Shown here piece after piece: positions 43,279 to 52,318 of a stretch of DNA of 64,000 nucleotides. The notes beneath the pieces were generated by a model that was not told where the DNA came from, ran no database searches, and was given only the letters and a program-made list of their open reading frames with translations. The position numbers and the translations under genes were made by a program. Source of the stretch: Sphingomonas sanxanigenens DSM 19645 = NX02 (lineage in GTDB: Bacteria > Pseudomonadota > Alphaproteobacteria > Sphingomonadales > Sphingomonadaceae); contig NZ_CP006644.1 of NCBI RefSeq assembly GCF_000512205.2, positions 3,032,520 through 3,096,519 of the forward strand, written 5' to 3'. How positions within the stretch are numbered: position 1 is the first letter of the stretch; each line of letters opens with the position of its first letter.

Positions 43279-44589
43279 TCAGAACGGAAAGAACATGCTG
43301 ATCGCGGCGATCGCGGCGGCGCAGGTGATCAGGTTGAGCGGCAGGCCGACGCGGACGAAGTCCATGTAGCGATAGCCGGCCATCTGGTAGACCAGCACAT
43401 TGGTCTGATAGCCGAACGGCGTCGCGAACGCCGCGCTCGCCGCCATCATCACCGCGACGAGGAACGGCCGGGGGCTGACGCCCAGGCTCTCGGCCAGCGC
43501 CACGGCGACCGGCGTCACCAGCACCGCGACCGTGGCGTTGGAGAGCAGTTCGGTCAGCACCATCGTCACCAGATAGAGCACGATCAGCGCCACCAGCGGG
43601 CTGAGCCCGTCGACGCCGGCGATCAGGATCCCCGAGGCGGCGGCGGCGAGGCCGCTCTGTTCCATCGCGATGCCGATCACGACCATGCCGGCGATCAGCA
43701 TCAGGATCTCGGGCTTGAGCCCGCTATAGGCCTGATCGGCGCTGATCACGCGCAACAGGATCAGCAGCACCGCCCCGCCGAACGCGGTCGCCGCGATCGG
43801 CGCGACGTTGAGCGCGGCGAGCGCCACCGCGCCGGCGAACACGGCGAAGGCGGTCAGCGCCTTCACCGGCTGGAGCGGGCGACGCTCCGCGAAGAGGCTG
43901 GCATCGCCCACTTGCGCGCTGGCGATGTGCGAGGGCGTGGGCGGCGCAGGATCGCCGTCGCGCCGGTCGTCGGCATGCACGCCCCCCAGCAGGCGGTTGC
44001 TGAACAGGAACAGGTAGAGCCCGCCCGACAGCGCCACCGCCAGCCCGACCGGCGTGATCTCGAACATGCCGAAGCGCGGCTGGCCGGCGACGCGCGCCAT
44101 ATCGTCCACCAGCAGGTTGGTGGAGGTGCCGATCAGCGTGCAGCAACCGCTCAGCACGGTCACATAGGCGAGCGGCATGAGGAAGCGCTTGGGCGAGAGA
44201 CCGAGCGCGTTGGCGACATCGCGGATGACCGGCGCGCCGAGCACGACGATGGGCGTGCTGTTGAGGACGCAGGAAACGCATCCGATCATCGCGAGCAGCA
44301 GCCAGATGCCCTTGGCGCCGAGCCGCCGGCACATCGCCGTGCCGCGTTCGATCGCGCGATCGAGCAGGCCCGACAGTTCGAGCGCGTAGGCGATGACGAA
44401 CAGCGAGGCGAGCGCGACGATCGCGGGGCTGGCGAAGGCGCCCTGCAGATCCACCGGCCGGACGACGCCCGCCATCAGCAGCGCCGCCGCGCCGGTCAGC
44501 GCCGCCACGTCCGCCCGCAGCCGATCGAAGATCAGCACGAGCACGACAGCCCCAAGCACGAGCAGCGTCAGGATCTGATCGACCGTCAT
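43279..44589 (-). CDS. SLC13/DASS-type anion permease
   Basis: An inner-membrane protein of 436 residues with about eleven helices and two inverted halves. The substrate/sodium sites are the paired hairpin motifs NSTPIVVLGAPVI (first half) and SNATVAVLVTPVAVAL (second half), both with the S/N-x-T pattern of this family; LIGTSTNLLV and ATPFGYQTNVLVYQ match as well. Members carry dicarboxylates, sulfate or other anions; this branch lacks a clear TrkA-C domain. ATG 44589 after GGAGGCAGGTGGGG is preferred over the frame's first ATG 44640. Confidence 0.88.
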   Translation of the reverse strand: MTVDQILTLLVLGAVVLVLIFDRLRADVAALTGAAALLMAGVVRPVDLQGAFASPAIVALASLFVIAYALELSGLLDRAIERGTAMCRRLGAKGIWLLLAMIGCVSCVLNSTPIVVLGAPVIRDVANALGLSPKRFLMPLAYVTVLSGCCTLIGTSTNLLVDDMARVAGQPRFGMFEITPVGLAVALSGGLYLFLFSNRLLGGVHADDRRDGDPAPPTPSHIASAQVGDASLFAERRPLQPVKALTAFAVFAGAVALAALNVAPIAATAFGGAVLLILLRVISADQAYSGLKPEILMLIAGMVVIGIAMEQSGLAAAASGILIAGVDGLSPLVALIVLYLVTMVLTELLSNATVAVLVTPVAVALAESLGVSPRPFLVAVMMAASAAFATPFGYQTNVLVYQMAGYRYMDFVRVGLPLNLITCAAAIAAISMFFPF

Positions 44590-44691
44590 CCCCACCTGCC
44601 TCCGCTCCGCGCACGCCGCTGTCAACGCATCGATCGTCAACAGGCGTCATTGAGTGCTGGAGCAAGCGGCTGATTTTGCTAAGCTCCGGCT

Positions 44692-45624
44692 ATGCGGGAG
44701 CCGAACCTCAGGACAAGCCGCCTCGCCATCGCCGGTGGCCTGATCGCCGCGATCGCCATCGGCGCCGCCGGGTTCCAGCTCGGCCGGCAGACGCTGCCGC
44801 AGCCACCGCCGGCGGCCACGCCGCTGCCGCTGCCGGAAGCGCCGCCGCGGGTGAAGGTGCAGCGCGTGCTGCAGCGTGCGGAGATCATCGCGCTCGCCGG
44901 CCAGGCCGCCGACGCGCTGGCAGCGAAGGCGCCGCTGCCCGACAGCGTCACCGCGGCTGCCGGCAACCGCTTCGACCTGATCCTGCCCTTCGGCTGCGAC
45001 GGCCCCACCGCCGAGGGCAGCACGGCGCCGCTCCGCTGGACCTATGATTTCGACGCGCAGACGCTGCGCATCCATGTGGAACCGGCACGCTGGCAACCGT
45101 CCGACTGGGGGCTTGCGGAAAGCGCGCCCGCCGGCGAGCCGCCCCCCGACGATGCGCCGCCGCCGGAGCCCGCGCCCCGCATCGAGGGCTTCTGGATCGA
45201 GCGCCCCTGGTCGACGGCCGACCGATGCCCGCGCGGCACCGGCGCTGCCGCGCCCGCCGATGCGCAGCCGCCGGCGGCAACGGCCGAAACGCTCGCGGTT
45301 GCGCAGTTCATCCCCGCCGAGCCGCGCGCCACGGCAAAACCATCGTCCCGCGCGTTCGATACGGTCAAGCGGGTCGCGCCCGAGGCGCTCAAGGCGTCCC
45401 AGGGGTTCCGCATTCGCCTGACCGGCCGGATCGGATCGGTGCCGGACTGGGGGCCGGACAGGGGGCCGGAAAAGGGGCCGGTGCACTGCATCCAGACCGG
45501 CGGCATCGCCCAGCGCCCCGTCTGTGCCGTCGCCGTGACGCTGGACGAACTGCGGATCGAGAACCCCGAAAGCGACGACGTGCTGGCCACCTGGTCGCTC
45601 GCCAGAGCGGCGCGGGTGGAGTGA
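44692..45624 (+). CDS. membrane-anchored protein of unknown function
   Basis: The 310-residue protein has one N-terminal helix (LAIAGGLIAAIAIGAAGFQLG, residues 11-31) and then a periplasmic-looking, Pro/Ala-rich body. A globular part around residues 90-130 (FDLILPFGCDGPTAEGST) and another at 230-300 (RIRLTGRIGSVPDWG, CAVAVTLDELRIEN) are joined by a Pro-rich linker. Four cysteines could form disulfides. I do not know the family; similar proteins occur widely in sphingomonads to my knowledge. Divergent from the permease, 102 bases apart. Confidence 0.7.
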   Translation: MREPNLRTSRLAIAGGLIAAIAIGAAGFQLGRQTLPQPPPAATPLPLPEAPPRVKVQRVLQRAEIIALAGQAADALAAKAPLPDSVTAAAGNRFDLILPFGCDGPTAEGSTAPLRWTYDFDAQTLRIHVEPARWQPSDWGLAESAPAGEPPPDDAPPPEPAPRIEGFWIERPWSTADRCPRGTGAAAPADAQPPAATAETLAVAQFIPAEPRATAKPSSRAFDTVKRVAPEALKASQGFRIRLTGRIGSVPDWGPDRGPEKGPVHCIQTGGIAQRPVCAVAVTLDELRIENPESDDVLATWSLARAARVE

Positions 45625-45643
45625 GGCGCCGCCCGCGCGCAGC

Positions 45644-46414
45644 TCAGATCGCCGTCTGCCCGCCATCCACCGCCAGCACCGCCCCCGTCACGAACCGCGC
45701 ATCGTCCGACAGCAGAAACGCTACCGCCGCCGCGATATCCGCCGGTTGCGCCATCGGCCCGAGCAGCGGGGTCATGCGGCTGAACAGGCCCATGTCGACG
45801 CCGTCGATCGCGTCGAAGCCGCCGGCGATGAGGGGGGTGTCGACCGCGCCGGGGCAGATCGCGTTCACGCGCAGCCCGCGCGTCGCATATTCCGCGGCGA
45901 CGGTGCGGGTAAGGCCGAGGACGCCGCTCTTGGACGCGGAATAGGCCGCGGCATAGGGCGTCGCGACGAGGCCGGCGGCGCTGGCGATGTTGACGATCGC
46001 ACCCTTGGTCTCCGTCAGCGGCGGCAGCGCGGCGCGGGTCATCCGGAACACGCCGGAGAGGTTGACGGCGATCACCCGCGCCCATTCGGCGTCGCTGGTC
46101 GTCGCGACATGGCCGAAGCAGCCGATGCCGGCGACATTGGCAAGCCCGTCCAGCCGGCCGAAGCGTTCGACCGCCGCCGCCACCGCAGCGTCGCACGCGG
46201 CCGGGTCGGTCACGTCGAGCGCGATCGCGGCGCAACTGCCGCCGCTCTCCGCGCCCGTGCCGGCGAGGCTGGCGGCGGTCTCCTCCGCGCCGGCGAGGTT
46301 GATGTCGGCGCACAGCACCTGCGCGCCCTCCTCCACCAGCCGCGCCGCCGTCGCCCGGCCGATGCCGGAAGCGCCGCCGGAGACGAGGATGGCGCGGTTC
46401 TGGAAGCGTCGCAT
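45644..46414 (-). CDS. SDR family oxidoreductase
   Basis: The 256-residue protein is a classical SDR: SGGASGIGRATAARLVEEGAQVLCADIN (Asp after beta2, NAD type), NVAGIGCFG in place of NNAG, NIASAAGLVATPYAAAYSASKSG with Ser, Tyr and Lys, and CPGAVDTPLIAG. It is close to the 3-hydroxysteroid/secondary alcohol group but the substrate is open. Genes on both sides are separated by more than 20 bases (19 to 44692-gene, 211 to the OYE gene), so it may be a single unit. Confidence 0.87.
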   Translation of the reverse strand: MRRFQNRAILVSGGASGIGRATAARLVEEGAQVLCADINLAGAEETAASLAGTGAESGGSCAAIALDVTDPAACDAAVAAAVERFGRLDGLANVAGIGCFGHVATTSDAEWARVIAVNLSGVFRMTRAALPPLTETKGAIVNIASAAGLVATPYAAAYSASKSGVLGLTRTVAAEYATRGLRVNAICPGAVDTPLIAGGFDAIDGVDMGLFSRMTPLLGPMAQPADIAAAVAFLLSDDARFVTGAVLAVDGGQTAI

Positions 46415-46450
46415 GTTGGTCTCTCCCTATTCTGTCGATTTAATCATCGC

Positions 46451-46590
46451 CCCCACCCCAACCGTTCGTGCTGAGCAGGGACTGAGCCTGGCGAGGGCCC
46501 GTATCGAAGCACCTGCTCCGCGTTTGACCCTTCGATACGCGTCTTCGACTTCGCTCAGCCGCTACTCAGGGCGAACGGCTTGGGGTTGGG
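46451..46590. repeat. REP-type inverted repeat element
   Basis: The ends pair with each other: CCCCACCCCAACCGTTCGTG CTGAGC at 46451-46476 against GCTACTCAGGGCGAACGGCT TGGGGTTGGGG at 46561-46591, with inner arms GTATCGAAGC/CTTCGATACGC (46501-46540). It shares the CTTCGACTTCGCTCAG and GCGAACGG words with the REP arms beside the IS110 element. It fills most of the 211-base gap between the SDR and the reductase gene and may end their transcripts. Confidence 0.6.
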
Positions 46591-46625
46591 GATCGGGGTT
46601 TTGGGATCGGATTGAGTGCACCCCC

Positions 46626-47765
46626 TCACACCAAGGTCGTCAGCGCCGCCAGATCGAGCGGGCGCAAGTCCGCCTCGCGCCCGTCGCGCACCTTCGCCGG
46701 CCATTCGGGATCGGCGAGCAACGAGCGGCCGACCGCGAGCAGGTCGAAGTCGCCCGCCGCCAGCGCTTCCGCCACCGCGTCCAGCCGCGCCAGCGACACG
46801 CCGGGCAGGCTGGCGCCGGGGGTCGCGGCTTCCTCCTCCGTAAACAGCCCGCCGAGACCGATCGAGCCGACCGCGATCGTCGGCAGGCCGGTGAGCGCCT
46901 TCGCCCAGGCGGCGAGGTTGCGCGGATCGCCGGCGAAAGCCGGTTCCCACGCCTCGCGCTGCGAGCAATGGAGGATGTCCGCCCCGGCCGCGACCAGCGG
47001 CGCGAGCAGCCGGCCAAGCTCCTCAGGCGTCTCGGCGATGCGCGCCTCATAGGCGTCGATCTTGAACTGCGAGAGGCGCAGCAGGATCGGGAAGTCGGGG
47101 CCGACCGCGGCGCGGCAGGCGGCGATCACCTCCGCCGGGAAGCGCGCGCGGTTTTCCGGCGGGCCGCCATAGACGTCGCCGCGGCGGTTGGTGGCGGGCC
47201 ACAGGAACTGGTCGAGCAGGAAGCCGTGGCCGGCGTGGATCTCCACCCCGTCGAACCCGCGCGCCTGCGCTGCCGCCGCGGACAGGGCGAAGGCCTCGGC
47301 AACCGCCGCCATGTCCAGCCCGTCCATCGCTGATCCGCTGGGGCCGCGCCGCGCCTCCAGATCGGCGATGGCATAGCCGGAGGGGCCGATCGCGGGGGCG
47401 CCGCCCAGGGTCTCGGTCTTGCGCGCCATGCCGGTGTGCCAGAGCTGCGGCATCAGCTTGCCGCCGGCAGCGTGAACCTCCGCCAGCACCTCGCTCCAGC
47501 CGTCGAGCGCATCGTCGCCGAAGAAATGCGGGCCGGTGCCGTCATAATCGGCGAGGTCGTGCGCGATCGCGGCGGCGCCGGTGATGGCGAGCGCGACGCC
47601 GCCCTCGGCGCGGCGGCGGAAATAGCTGGCATAATCCGGGTGCGGCCGGCCGGCGGCGGCGTGGGCGCGGCCCATCGGCGACATGATGATGCGGTTGGGC
47701 AGGTTGAGGGTGCGGGAGTGAAACGGGGTGAAGAGCGCGTCGCGGGGGTTCGAAGCGTCGCTCAT
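46626..47765 (-). CDS. old yellow enzyme family NADH:flavin oxidoreductase
   Basis: The 379-residue FMN barrel protein begins ALFTPFHSRTLNLPNRIIMSPMGR, and has QLWHTGMA, GFDGVEIHAGHGFLLDQFLWPATNRRGDVYGG and DFDLLAVGRSLLADPEWPAK. His-Ala-Gly-His holds the substrate-binding pair of the family. Such enzymes reduce activated C=C bonds (for example in 3-keto-enes of steroids or other enones) with NAD(P)H. ATG 47765 was chosen; sequence upstream of it is a repeat element. Confidence 0.88.
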   Translation of the reverse strand: MSDASNPRDALFTPFHSRTLNLPNRIIMSPMGRAHAAAGRPHPDYASYFRRRAEGGVALAITGAAAIAHDLADYDGTGPHFFGDDALDGWSEVLAEVHAAGGKLMPQLWHTGMARKTETLGGAPAIGPSGYAIADLEARRGPSGSAMDGLDMAAVAEAFALSAAAAQARGFDGVEIHAGHGFLLDQFLWPATNRRGDVYGGPPENRARFPAEVIAACRAAVGPDFPILLRLSQFKIDAYEARIAETPEELGRLLAPLVAAGADILHCSQREAWEPAFAGDPRNLAAWAKALTGLPTIAVGSIGLGGLFTEEEAATPGASLPGVSLARLDAVAEALAAGDFDLLAVGRSLLADPEWPAKVRDGREADLRPLDLAALTTLV

Positions 47766-47767
47766 AT

Positions 47768-47932
47768 CGCCCCCCTCCCCTTCAGGGGAGGGGTTGGGGG
47801 TGGGGAATGTCCGCCAGCGCCGATGGGAACGGACAGCCCCCACCCCAACCCGGCACGGGGTTGGACTGCCCCCGGCAGTCCAAGTCCAGTCCGGGGGACT
47901 GGACGACCCCACGCCCCTGAAGGGGAGGGGCT
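47768..47932. repeat. G/C-rich inverted-repeat element
   Basis: Arms CCCCTCCCCTTCAGGGGAGG GGTTGGGGGTGGGG (about 47769-47803) are mirrored by CCCCCACCCCAACC (47837-47850) and ACGCCCCTGAAGGGGAGGGG (47910-47929). An inner palindrome (GGCAGTCC/GGACTG) lies near 47873-47903. It is a different family from the elements at 344 and 50520 but built alike. Located upstream of both the reductase and the receptor. Confidence 0.6.
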
Positions 47933-48024
47933 AAGCTCGGCCGCAAGCGCGCATACGCTTCGGCCGCTCACCGCCACCATGTCGCCCTTGCCAACATTCG
48001 TCGCCCTCTCCAAACTTTACGCAC

Positions 48025-48054
48025 ATTTACATATTCTTGTTCTCTTCCCTACAC
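48025..48054 (+). promoter_or_regulatory. promoter candidate for the TonB-dependent receptor
   Basis: In the AT-richer stretch before the receptor gene, TTTACA (48025-48030) and TACACT (48049-48054) are 18 bases apart, fair matches to sigma-70 boxes. The region 47938-48117 shows no gene. It is the best candidate by eye only. Confidence 0.35.
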
Positions 48055-48117
48055 TATGCGGAGACATAATCAGCATTCAACATCAAAAATGAATGCAGAG
48101 CCCAAGGGGAGGACGGG

Positions 48118-50487
48118 ATGCGGAGAGGGTGGCTGGTCGCGGGTGTGGCGGTGCTGGCGTGGCCCGGCATGGTCGCGGCGCAGGAGGCGGAGCAACGGCA
48201 GGAGCCGCTCGAGTTCATCTACTCATCCGCTCGCATCACCAAAGACGACATCGTGGTCACCGCGCGGCGGCGCGAGGAGAGTGCACAGGATGTGCCGATC
48301 GCGCTGACCGCGCTCAGCGGGGCGCAGGTGACGGTGCCGGGGACGATCGGCCTCGCGCAGGTGCAGCAGCTTGCGCCCAGCCTGCAGCTCACCGCCACCA
48401 ACCCGCGCAACACCAACATCAACATCCGCGGGCTCGGCGCGACGCCGGCCTTTGCCAGCCTGGGGCTGGAATATGGCGCCGGCGTCTATGTCGACCAGGT
48501 CTATTACAGCCGGCCGGCGCAGACCGCGTTCGACCTCTACGACCTCCAGCGCGTGGAGGTGCTGCGCGGGCCGCAGGGCACCCTGTTCGGCAAGAACACC
48601 ACCGCCGGCGCGATCAGCCTGACCACCGAGGCGCCATCCTTCACCCCCGGCTTCCGCGGCGAGATCAGCCTCGGCAATTACCGGACGCTGCAGGCGCGCG
48701 CCACCGGCACCGCGCCGATCACCGACAGCATCGCGGTGCGGCTGACGGTGACGAACACGCTGCGCGACAAGGGCTTCCAGACCATCCCCCGGCAGGGCGG
48801 CCGGCGCGTGCACGATCTTGCCAGCTTCGGCGCGCGCGGGCAGATCCTGTTCGACAACCACGACGCGTTCAGCCTGCGGCTGATCGGCGACTATTCCTCG
48901 CTGGAGCAGGATTGCTGCACCGGCGTGACCACCACGATCCGCACCACGCGGATCGACGGCACCGCCCTGCCCAACAATTTCCTGATCCGCACCGCCCGCG
49001 CCGGCTACGCGCCGCTGCCGATCGATCCCGATGCGCGGCAACTGGAGACCAACCGGCCGTTCAGCGTCGACATGGAGACCTATGGCGGCACCGCGATCGC
49101 CGACTATGATCTGGGCGCGGCGACGATCACCTCGGTCACCGGCTGGCGCAAGCTGGATTACAAGCCGGCGACCGATGGCGACGTGATCGGGCTCGACATC
49201 TTCGAGAATGCCGGCGTGCGCGAGACGCAGGAACAGTTCAGCCAGGAACTGCGCGTCGCCAGCAACGGCAAGCGCACGATCGATTATGTCGCCGGGCTCT
49301 ATTATTTCTGGCAGCGCATCGATGATCGCTTCTTCACCATCTATGGCCGCGACGCCGCGCTCTGGATCCTGGGGCCGGCGACACCCGGAGGCACCGCGCC
49401 CTCGGTCGGCGGCCAGGCGGCGCTCAACGGGCTGTTCGCGGATGGCAGCGCCACCGCGCGGACGCGCAGCTATGCCGCGTTCGGCGAGGCGACGTGGAAC
49501 ATCGCCGATACGCTGAGCCTCACCGGCGGACTGCGCTATACGCACGAGAAAAAGGATGGCGCGTTCGGCCAGATCCAGCGCGGGCCGGCGCTGACGCCGG
49601 GCGAAGTGCTGCTGGGCGCGCAGGCGATCCGCAACGCCTTTGCCGCCAACATCCCGACCTTCCTCGCGGAGACCAGGGAGGACAATCTATCCGGCCGCGC
49701 CACCGCATCGTGGAAGCCGGTGGAGGGCGTGCTCGCCTATGTCACCTATGCGCGCGGCTTCAAGTCGGGCGGGCTCAACCTCAACGCCACCGCCGCGCCC
49801 AGCGTGATCGATCCGGAAAAGGTACAGAATTGGGAAGCCGGCCTGAAGACGCAGTTTCTCGATGATCGCGTGACGCTGAACCTCGCCGCCTTCACCCAGA
49901 CGGTGCGCAACTATCAGAGCCAGCAGATCGACACGCGGATCGCGCAGACCGCCTATATCGCCAATGTCGGCACCGTGCGCTCGCGCGGGCTCGAGATGGA
50001 TGTGCGGGTGCGGCCGGTGACGGGGCTCAGCCTGTTCGCCTCGGGCGCCTATACCGATGCCACCTATCGCAGCTTCACCAACGCCCCCTGCCCGGTCGAA
50101 TATCTCGGGCTGGCGACGGTGTGCGACCTCAGCGGCCGGCGGCTGCCCGGCGTTTCAAAATGGGCGGCGAGCGTGGGCGGCGAATATCGCGCGGCACTCG
50201 GCAACGGGCATGAGATCGTGTTCGCGGCGGACCATGCCTATCGCTCGAGCTTCTACACCACCTACAATCTCGCGGCGGACTCGCTGGCAGGCAGCTATCA
50301 CGTGACCAACGCCAGCATCGGCCTGCGCGCGGCGGACGGGCAATGGGGCGTGGCGCTGTTCGCGCGCAACCTGTTCGACACGACCTACGAAAGCATCATC
50401 AACCCGTCCGCGTTCAACACGGGGCAGTCGACGGCGATCCTGGGCGATCCGCGGACATGGGGCGTGACGTTGCGGACGGCGCTGTGA
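48118..50487 (+). CDS. TonB-dependent outer-membrane receptor
   Basis: The 789-residue protein has a signal peptide (cut near AWPGMVAAQ, residue 22), a TonB-box-like DDIVVTARRREESAQDVPIALT segment, a plug domain (INIRGLG, GVYVDQVYYSRPAQTAFDLYDLQRVEVLRGPQGTLFGKNTTAGAISLTTE) and a 22-strand barrel ending ...WGVTLRTAL. Ligand is not evident; sphingomonads use many such receptors for aromatic, terpenoid and steroid compounds. GGGGAGGA precedes ATG 48118. Followed by an inverted-repeat element, then arylsulfatase. Confidence 0.92.
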   Translation: MRRGWLVAGVAVLAWPGMVAAQEAEQRQEPLEFIYSSARITKDDIVVTARRREESAQDVPIALTALSGAQVTVPGTIGLAQVQQLAPSLQLTATNPRNTNINIRGLGATPAFASLGLEYGAGVYVDQVYYSRPAQTAFDLYDLQRVEVLRGPQGTLFGKNTTAGAISLTTEAPSFTPGFRGEISLGNYRTLQARATGTAPITDSIAVRLTVTNTLRDKGFQTIPRQGGRRVHDLASFGARGQILFDNHDAFSLRLIGDYSSLEQDCCTGVTTTIRTTRIDGTALPNNFLIRTARAGYAPLPIDPDARQLETNRPFSVDMETYGGTAIADYDLGAATITSVTGWRKLDYKPATDGDVIGLDIFENAGVRETQEQFSQELRVASNGKRTIDYVAGLYYFWQRIDDRFFTIYGRDAALWILGPATPGGTAPSVGGQAALNGLFADGSATARTRSYAAFGEATWNIADTLSLTGGLRYTHEKKDGAFGQIQRGPALTPGEVLLGAQAIRNAFAANIPTFLAETREDNLSGRATASWKPVEGVLAYVTYARGFKSGGLNLNATAAPSVIDPEKVQNWEAGLKTQFLDDRVTLNLAAFTQTVRNYQSQQIDTRIAQTAYIANVGTVRSRGLEMDVRVRPVTGLSLFASGAYTDATYRSFTNAPCPVEYLGLATVCDLSGRRLPGVSKWAASVGGEYRAALGNGHEIVFAADHAYRSSFYTTYNLAADSLAGSYHVTNASIGLRAADGQWGVALFARNLFDTTYESIINPSAFNTGQSTAILGDPRTWGVTLRTAL

Positions 50488-50519
50488 GGGTCGCCGATGA
50501 TCGAGGCCGTGCCGCCCTG

Positions 50520-50680
50520 CCCCCTCCCCCCTCGGGGGGAGGGTTGGGGAGAGGGGGGAGTCGCGCCGAGCGTAAAGGTCTGACGGGCTGGCTCGATCAG
50601 GCTTCGGACATGTCCGACACGGCTTTGCGCATAGCGCGACTCCCCCCTCTCCCCGTCCCTCTCCCCAAGGGGCGAGGGGG
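50520..50680. repeat. inverted-repeat (REP/MITE-like) element, copy 2
   Basis: Like the element at 344-520 it begins with a GGGGAG hairpin, then GAGAGGGGGGAGTCGCGC and GCGTAAAGGT, and ends with the mirrored GCGCGACTCCCCCCTCTCC (50633-50652 region) and a CCCTCTCCCCAAGGGGCGAG GG hairpin. It too follows a TonB-dependent receptor. It fills the 241-base gap before the arylsulfatase gene. Confidence 0.65.
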
Positions 50681-50728
50681 CGCGGCGGCACCTCCTTTCG
50701 CGCCCCGCGGCATCTGCGCGGAGGGGCT

Positions 50729-52318
50729 ATGACCTCCCCCAACATCCTCCTCATCGTCGCCGACGATCTCGGCTTCTCCGACCTCGGCTGCTTCGGCGGC
50801 GAAATCGCCACCCCGCACCTCGACGCGCTCGCTCATGCCGGCACGCGCTTCACCGATTTCCATTCCGCCCCCGCCTGTTCGCCGACACGGGCGATGCTGA
50901 TGACGGGGACCGATCCGCACCTCGCCGGCATCGGCACGATGCTGGAGGTGGCCCAACCCGGCTTCGCCGGCGCGCCGGGGTATGAAGGGCATCTTAACGA
51001 CCGCGTCGTGACCGTCACCGAATTGCTGCGCGATGCCGGCTATCACACCTTGCTGTCGGGCAAATGGCACCTCGGCGAGACCGCGACGAGCATCCCCGCC
51101 GCGCGCGGCTTCGATCGGTCCTTCGCGTTGCTGCCCGCCGGTGCCAGTCATTTCGCCGGCGAGGGGCTCGACCGCTTCTCGATCGTCACCACGGCCTATC
51201 AGGAGGATGGCCGGCCGGTGGATCGCCTGCCGGACGATTTCTACTCCTCCGACTATTTCACCGACCGGCTGATCGCCTATCTCGCCGAGCGCCCCCGCGA
51301 TCGGCCCTTCTTCGCCTATCTGCCGTTCAGCGCCCCGCACTGGCCGCTGCAGGCGCCCGACGCCAGCATCGCGCGCTATCGTGGCCGTTACGACGATGGG
51401 CCGGAGGCTTTGCGCGCGGTGCGGCTCGCCCGGCTGCGCGAGATGGGGTTGTGCCCGCCCGATGCGGTGCCGCATCCCTTCGTCGACGGGCAGGACTGGG
51501 CGACGCTGACGCCGGCGCAGCGCGCCTGGTCCGCGCGGACGATGGAGGTCTATGCCGGCATGGTCGACCGGATGGACTGGAATGTCGGCCGCGTCGTCGA
51601 GGCGCTTCGCACCGCCGGCGATCTCGACGACACGCTGATCCTGTTCCTCTCGGACAATGGCGCGGAGGGCGCGATGGTGGAGGCGATGCCGATCGTCGGC
51701 AAGATGATCGCCGCGCAGATCGACGCGCATTTCGACAACAGCCTCGACAATCTCGGCGGGCCGACGAGCTGCTGCTGGTACGGGCCGCGCTGGGCGCAGG
51801 CGGCCACCGCCCCGTCCCGCCTGCACAAATCCTTCCCGACCGAGGGCGGCATCCGCGTGCCCTTCTTCGCCAGCGGCCCCGGCGTGCGCGCAGGCGCGAT
51901 CAGCCACGCCTTCGGCACCGCGATGGACGTGCCGATGACGCTGCTGGAGCGCGCCGGCCTTGGTTTTCCCGCCGATTATCAAGGCCGCCCGGTGGAGCGG
52001 CCGCGCGGCCGATCGATGGCCGCGCACCTCGCGGACGGCGGCGCCCCCATCCACCCCGCCGGCACCGAGACCGGATGGGAATTGTTCGGCCGCCGCGCGA
52101 TCCGCCGCGATCAGTGGAAGGCCGTGTGGATGCGTCCGCCCGAAGGCGTCGGCGCGTGGCAGTTTTACGATCTTGCCGACGACCCCGGCGAAACCCGCGA
52201 CCGCGCCGCCGACCAGCCCGCGCAGCTGGCGGCACTCGTCGCGGCCTGGGAGGATTATGTGCGGCAGGTGGGCGTGGTCGAGGGGCCGGTGAGCCTGTTC
52301 GAGATCGACGCGGGATGA
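50729..52318 (+). CDS. arylsulfatase (formylglycine type)
   Basis: The 529-residue protein is a type I sulfatase like Pseudomonas AtsA, with no signal peptide. The formylglycine site is CSPTR with Cys50; metal ligands Asp12-Asp13 (IVADDLG) and Asp-Asn (FLSDNGAEG), and GKWHLG with Lys and His, complete the active site. It needs a formylglycine-generating enzyme from elsewhere. It hydrolyses sulfate esters in the cytoplasm. The MFS gene overlaps its stop by four bases, so the pair may import and desulfate the same compound, for example an aryl or steroid sulfate. Confidence 0.93.
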   Translation: MTSPNILLIVADDLGFSDLGCFGGEIATPHLDALAHAGTRFTDFHSAPACSPTRAMLMTGTDPHLAGIGTMLEVAQPGFAGAPGYEGHLNDRVVTVTELLRDAGYHTLLSGKWHLGETATSIPAARGFDRSFALLPAGASHFAGEGLDRFSIVTTAYQEDGRPVDRLPDDFYSSDYFTDRLIAYLAERPRDRPFFAYLPFSAPHWPLQAPDASIARYRGRYDDGPEALRAVRLARLREMGLCPPDAVPHPFVDGQDWATLTPAQRAWSARTMEVYAGMVDRMDWNVGRVVEALRTAGDLDDTLILFLSDNGAEGAMVEAMPIVGKMIAAQIDAHFDNSLDNLGGPTSCCWYGPRWAQAATAPSRLHKSFPTEGGIRVPFFASGPGVRAGAISHAFGTAMDVPMTLLERAGLGFPADYQGRPVERPRGRSMAAHLADGGAPIHPAGTETGWELFGRRAIRRDQWKAVWMRPPEGVGAWQFYDLADDPGETRDRAADQPAQLAALVAAWEDYVRQVGVVEGPVSLFEIDAG

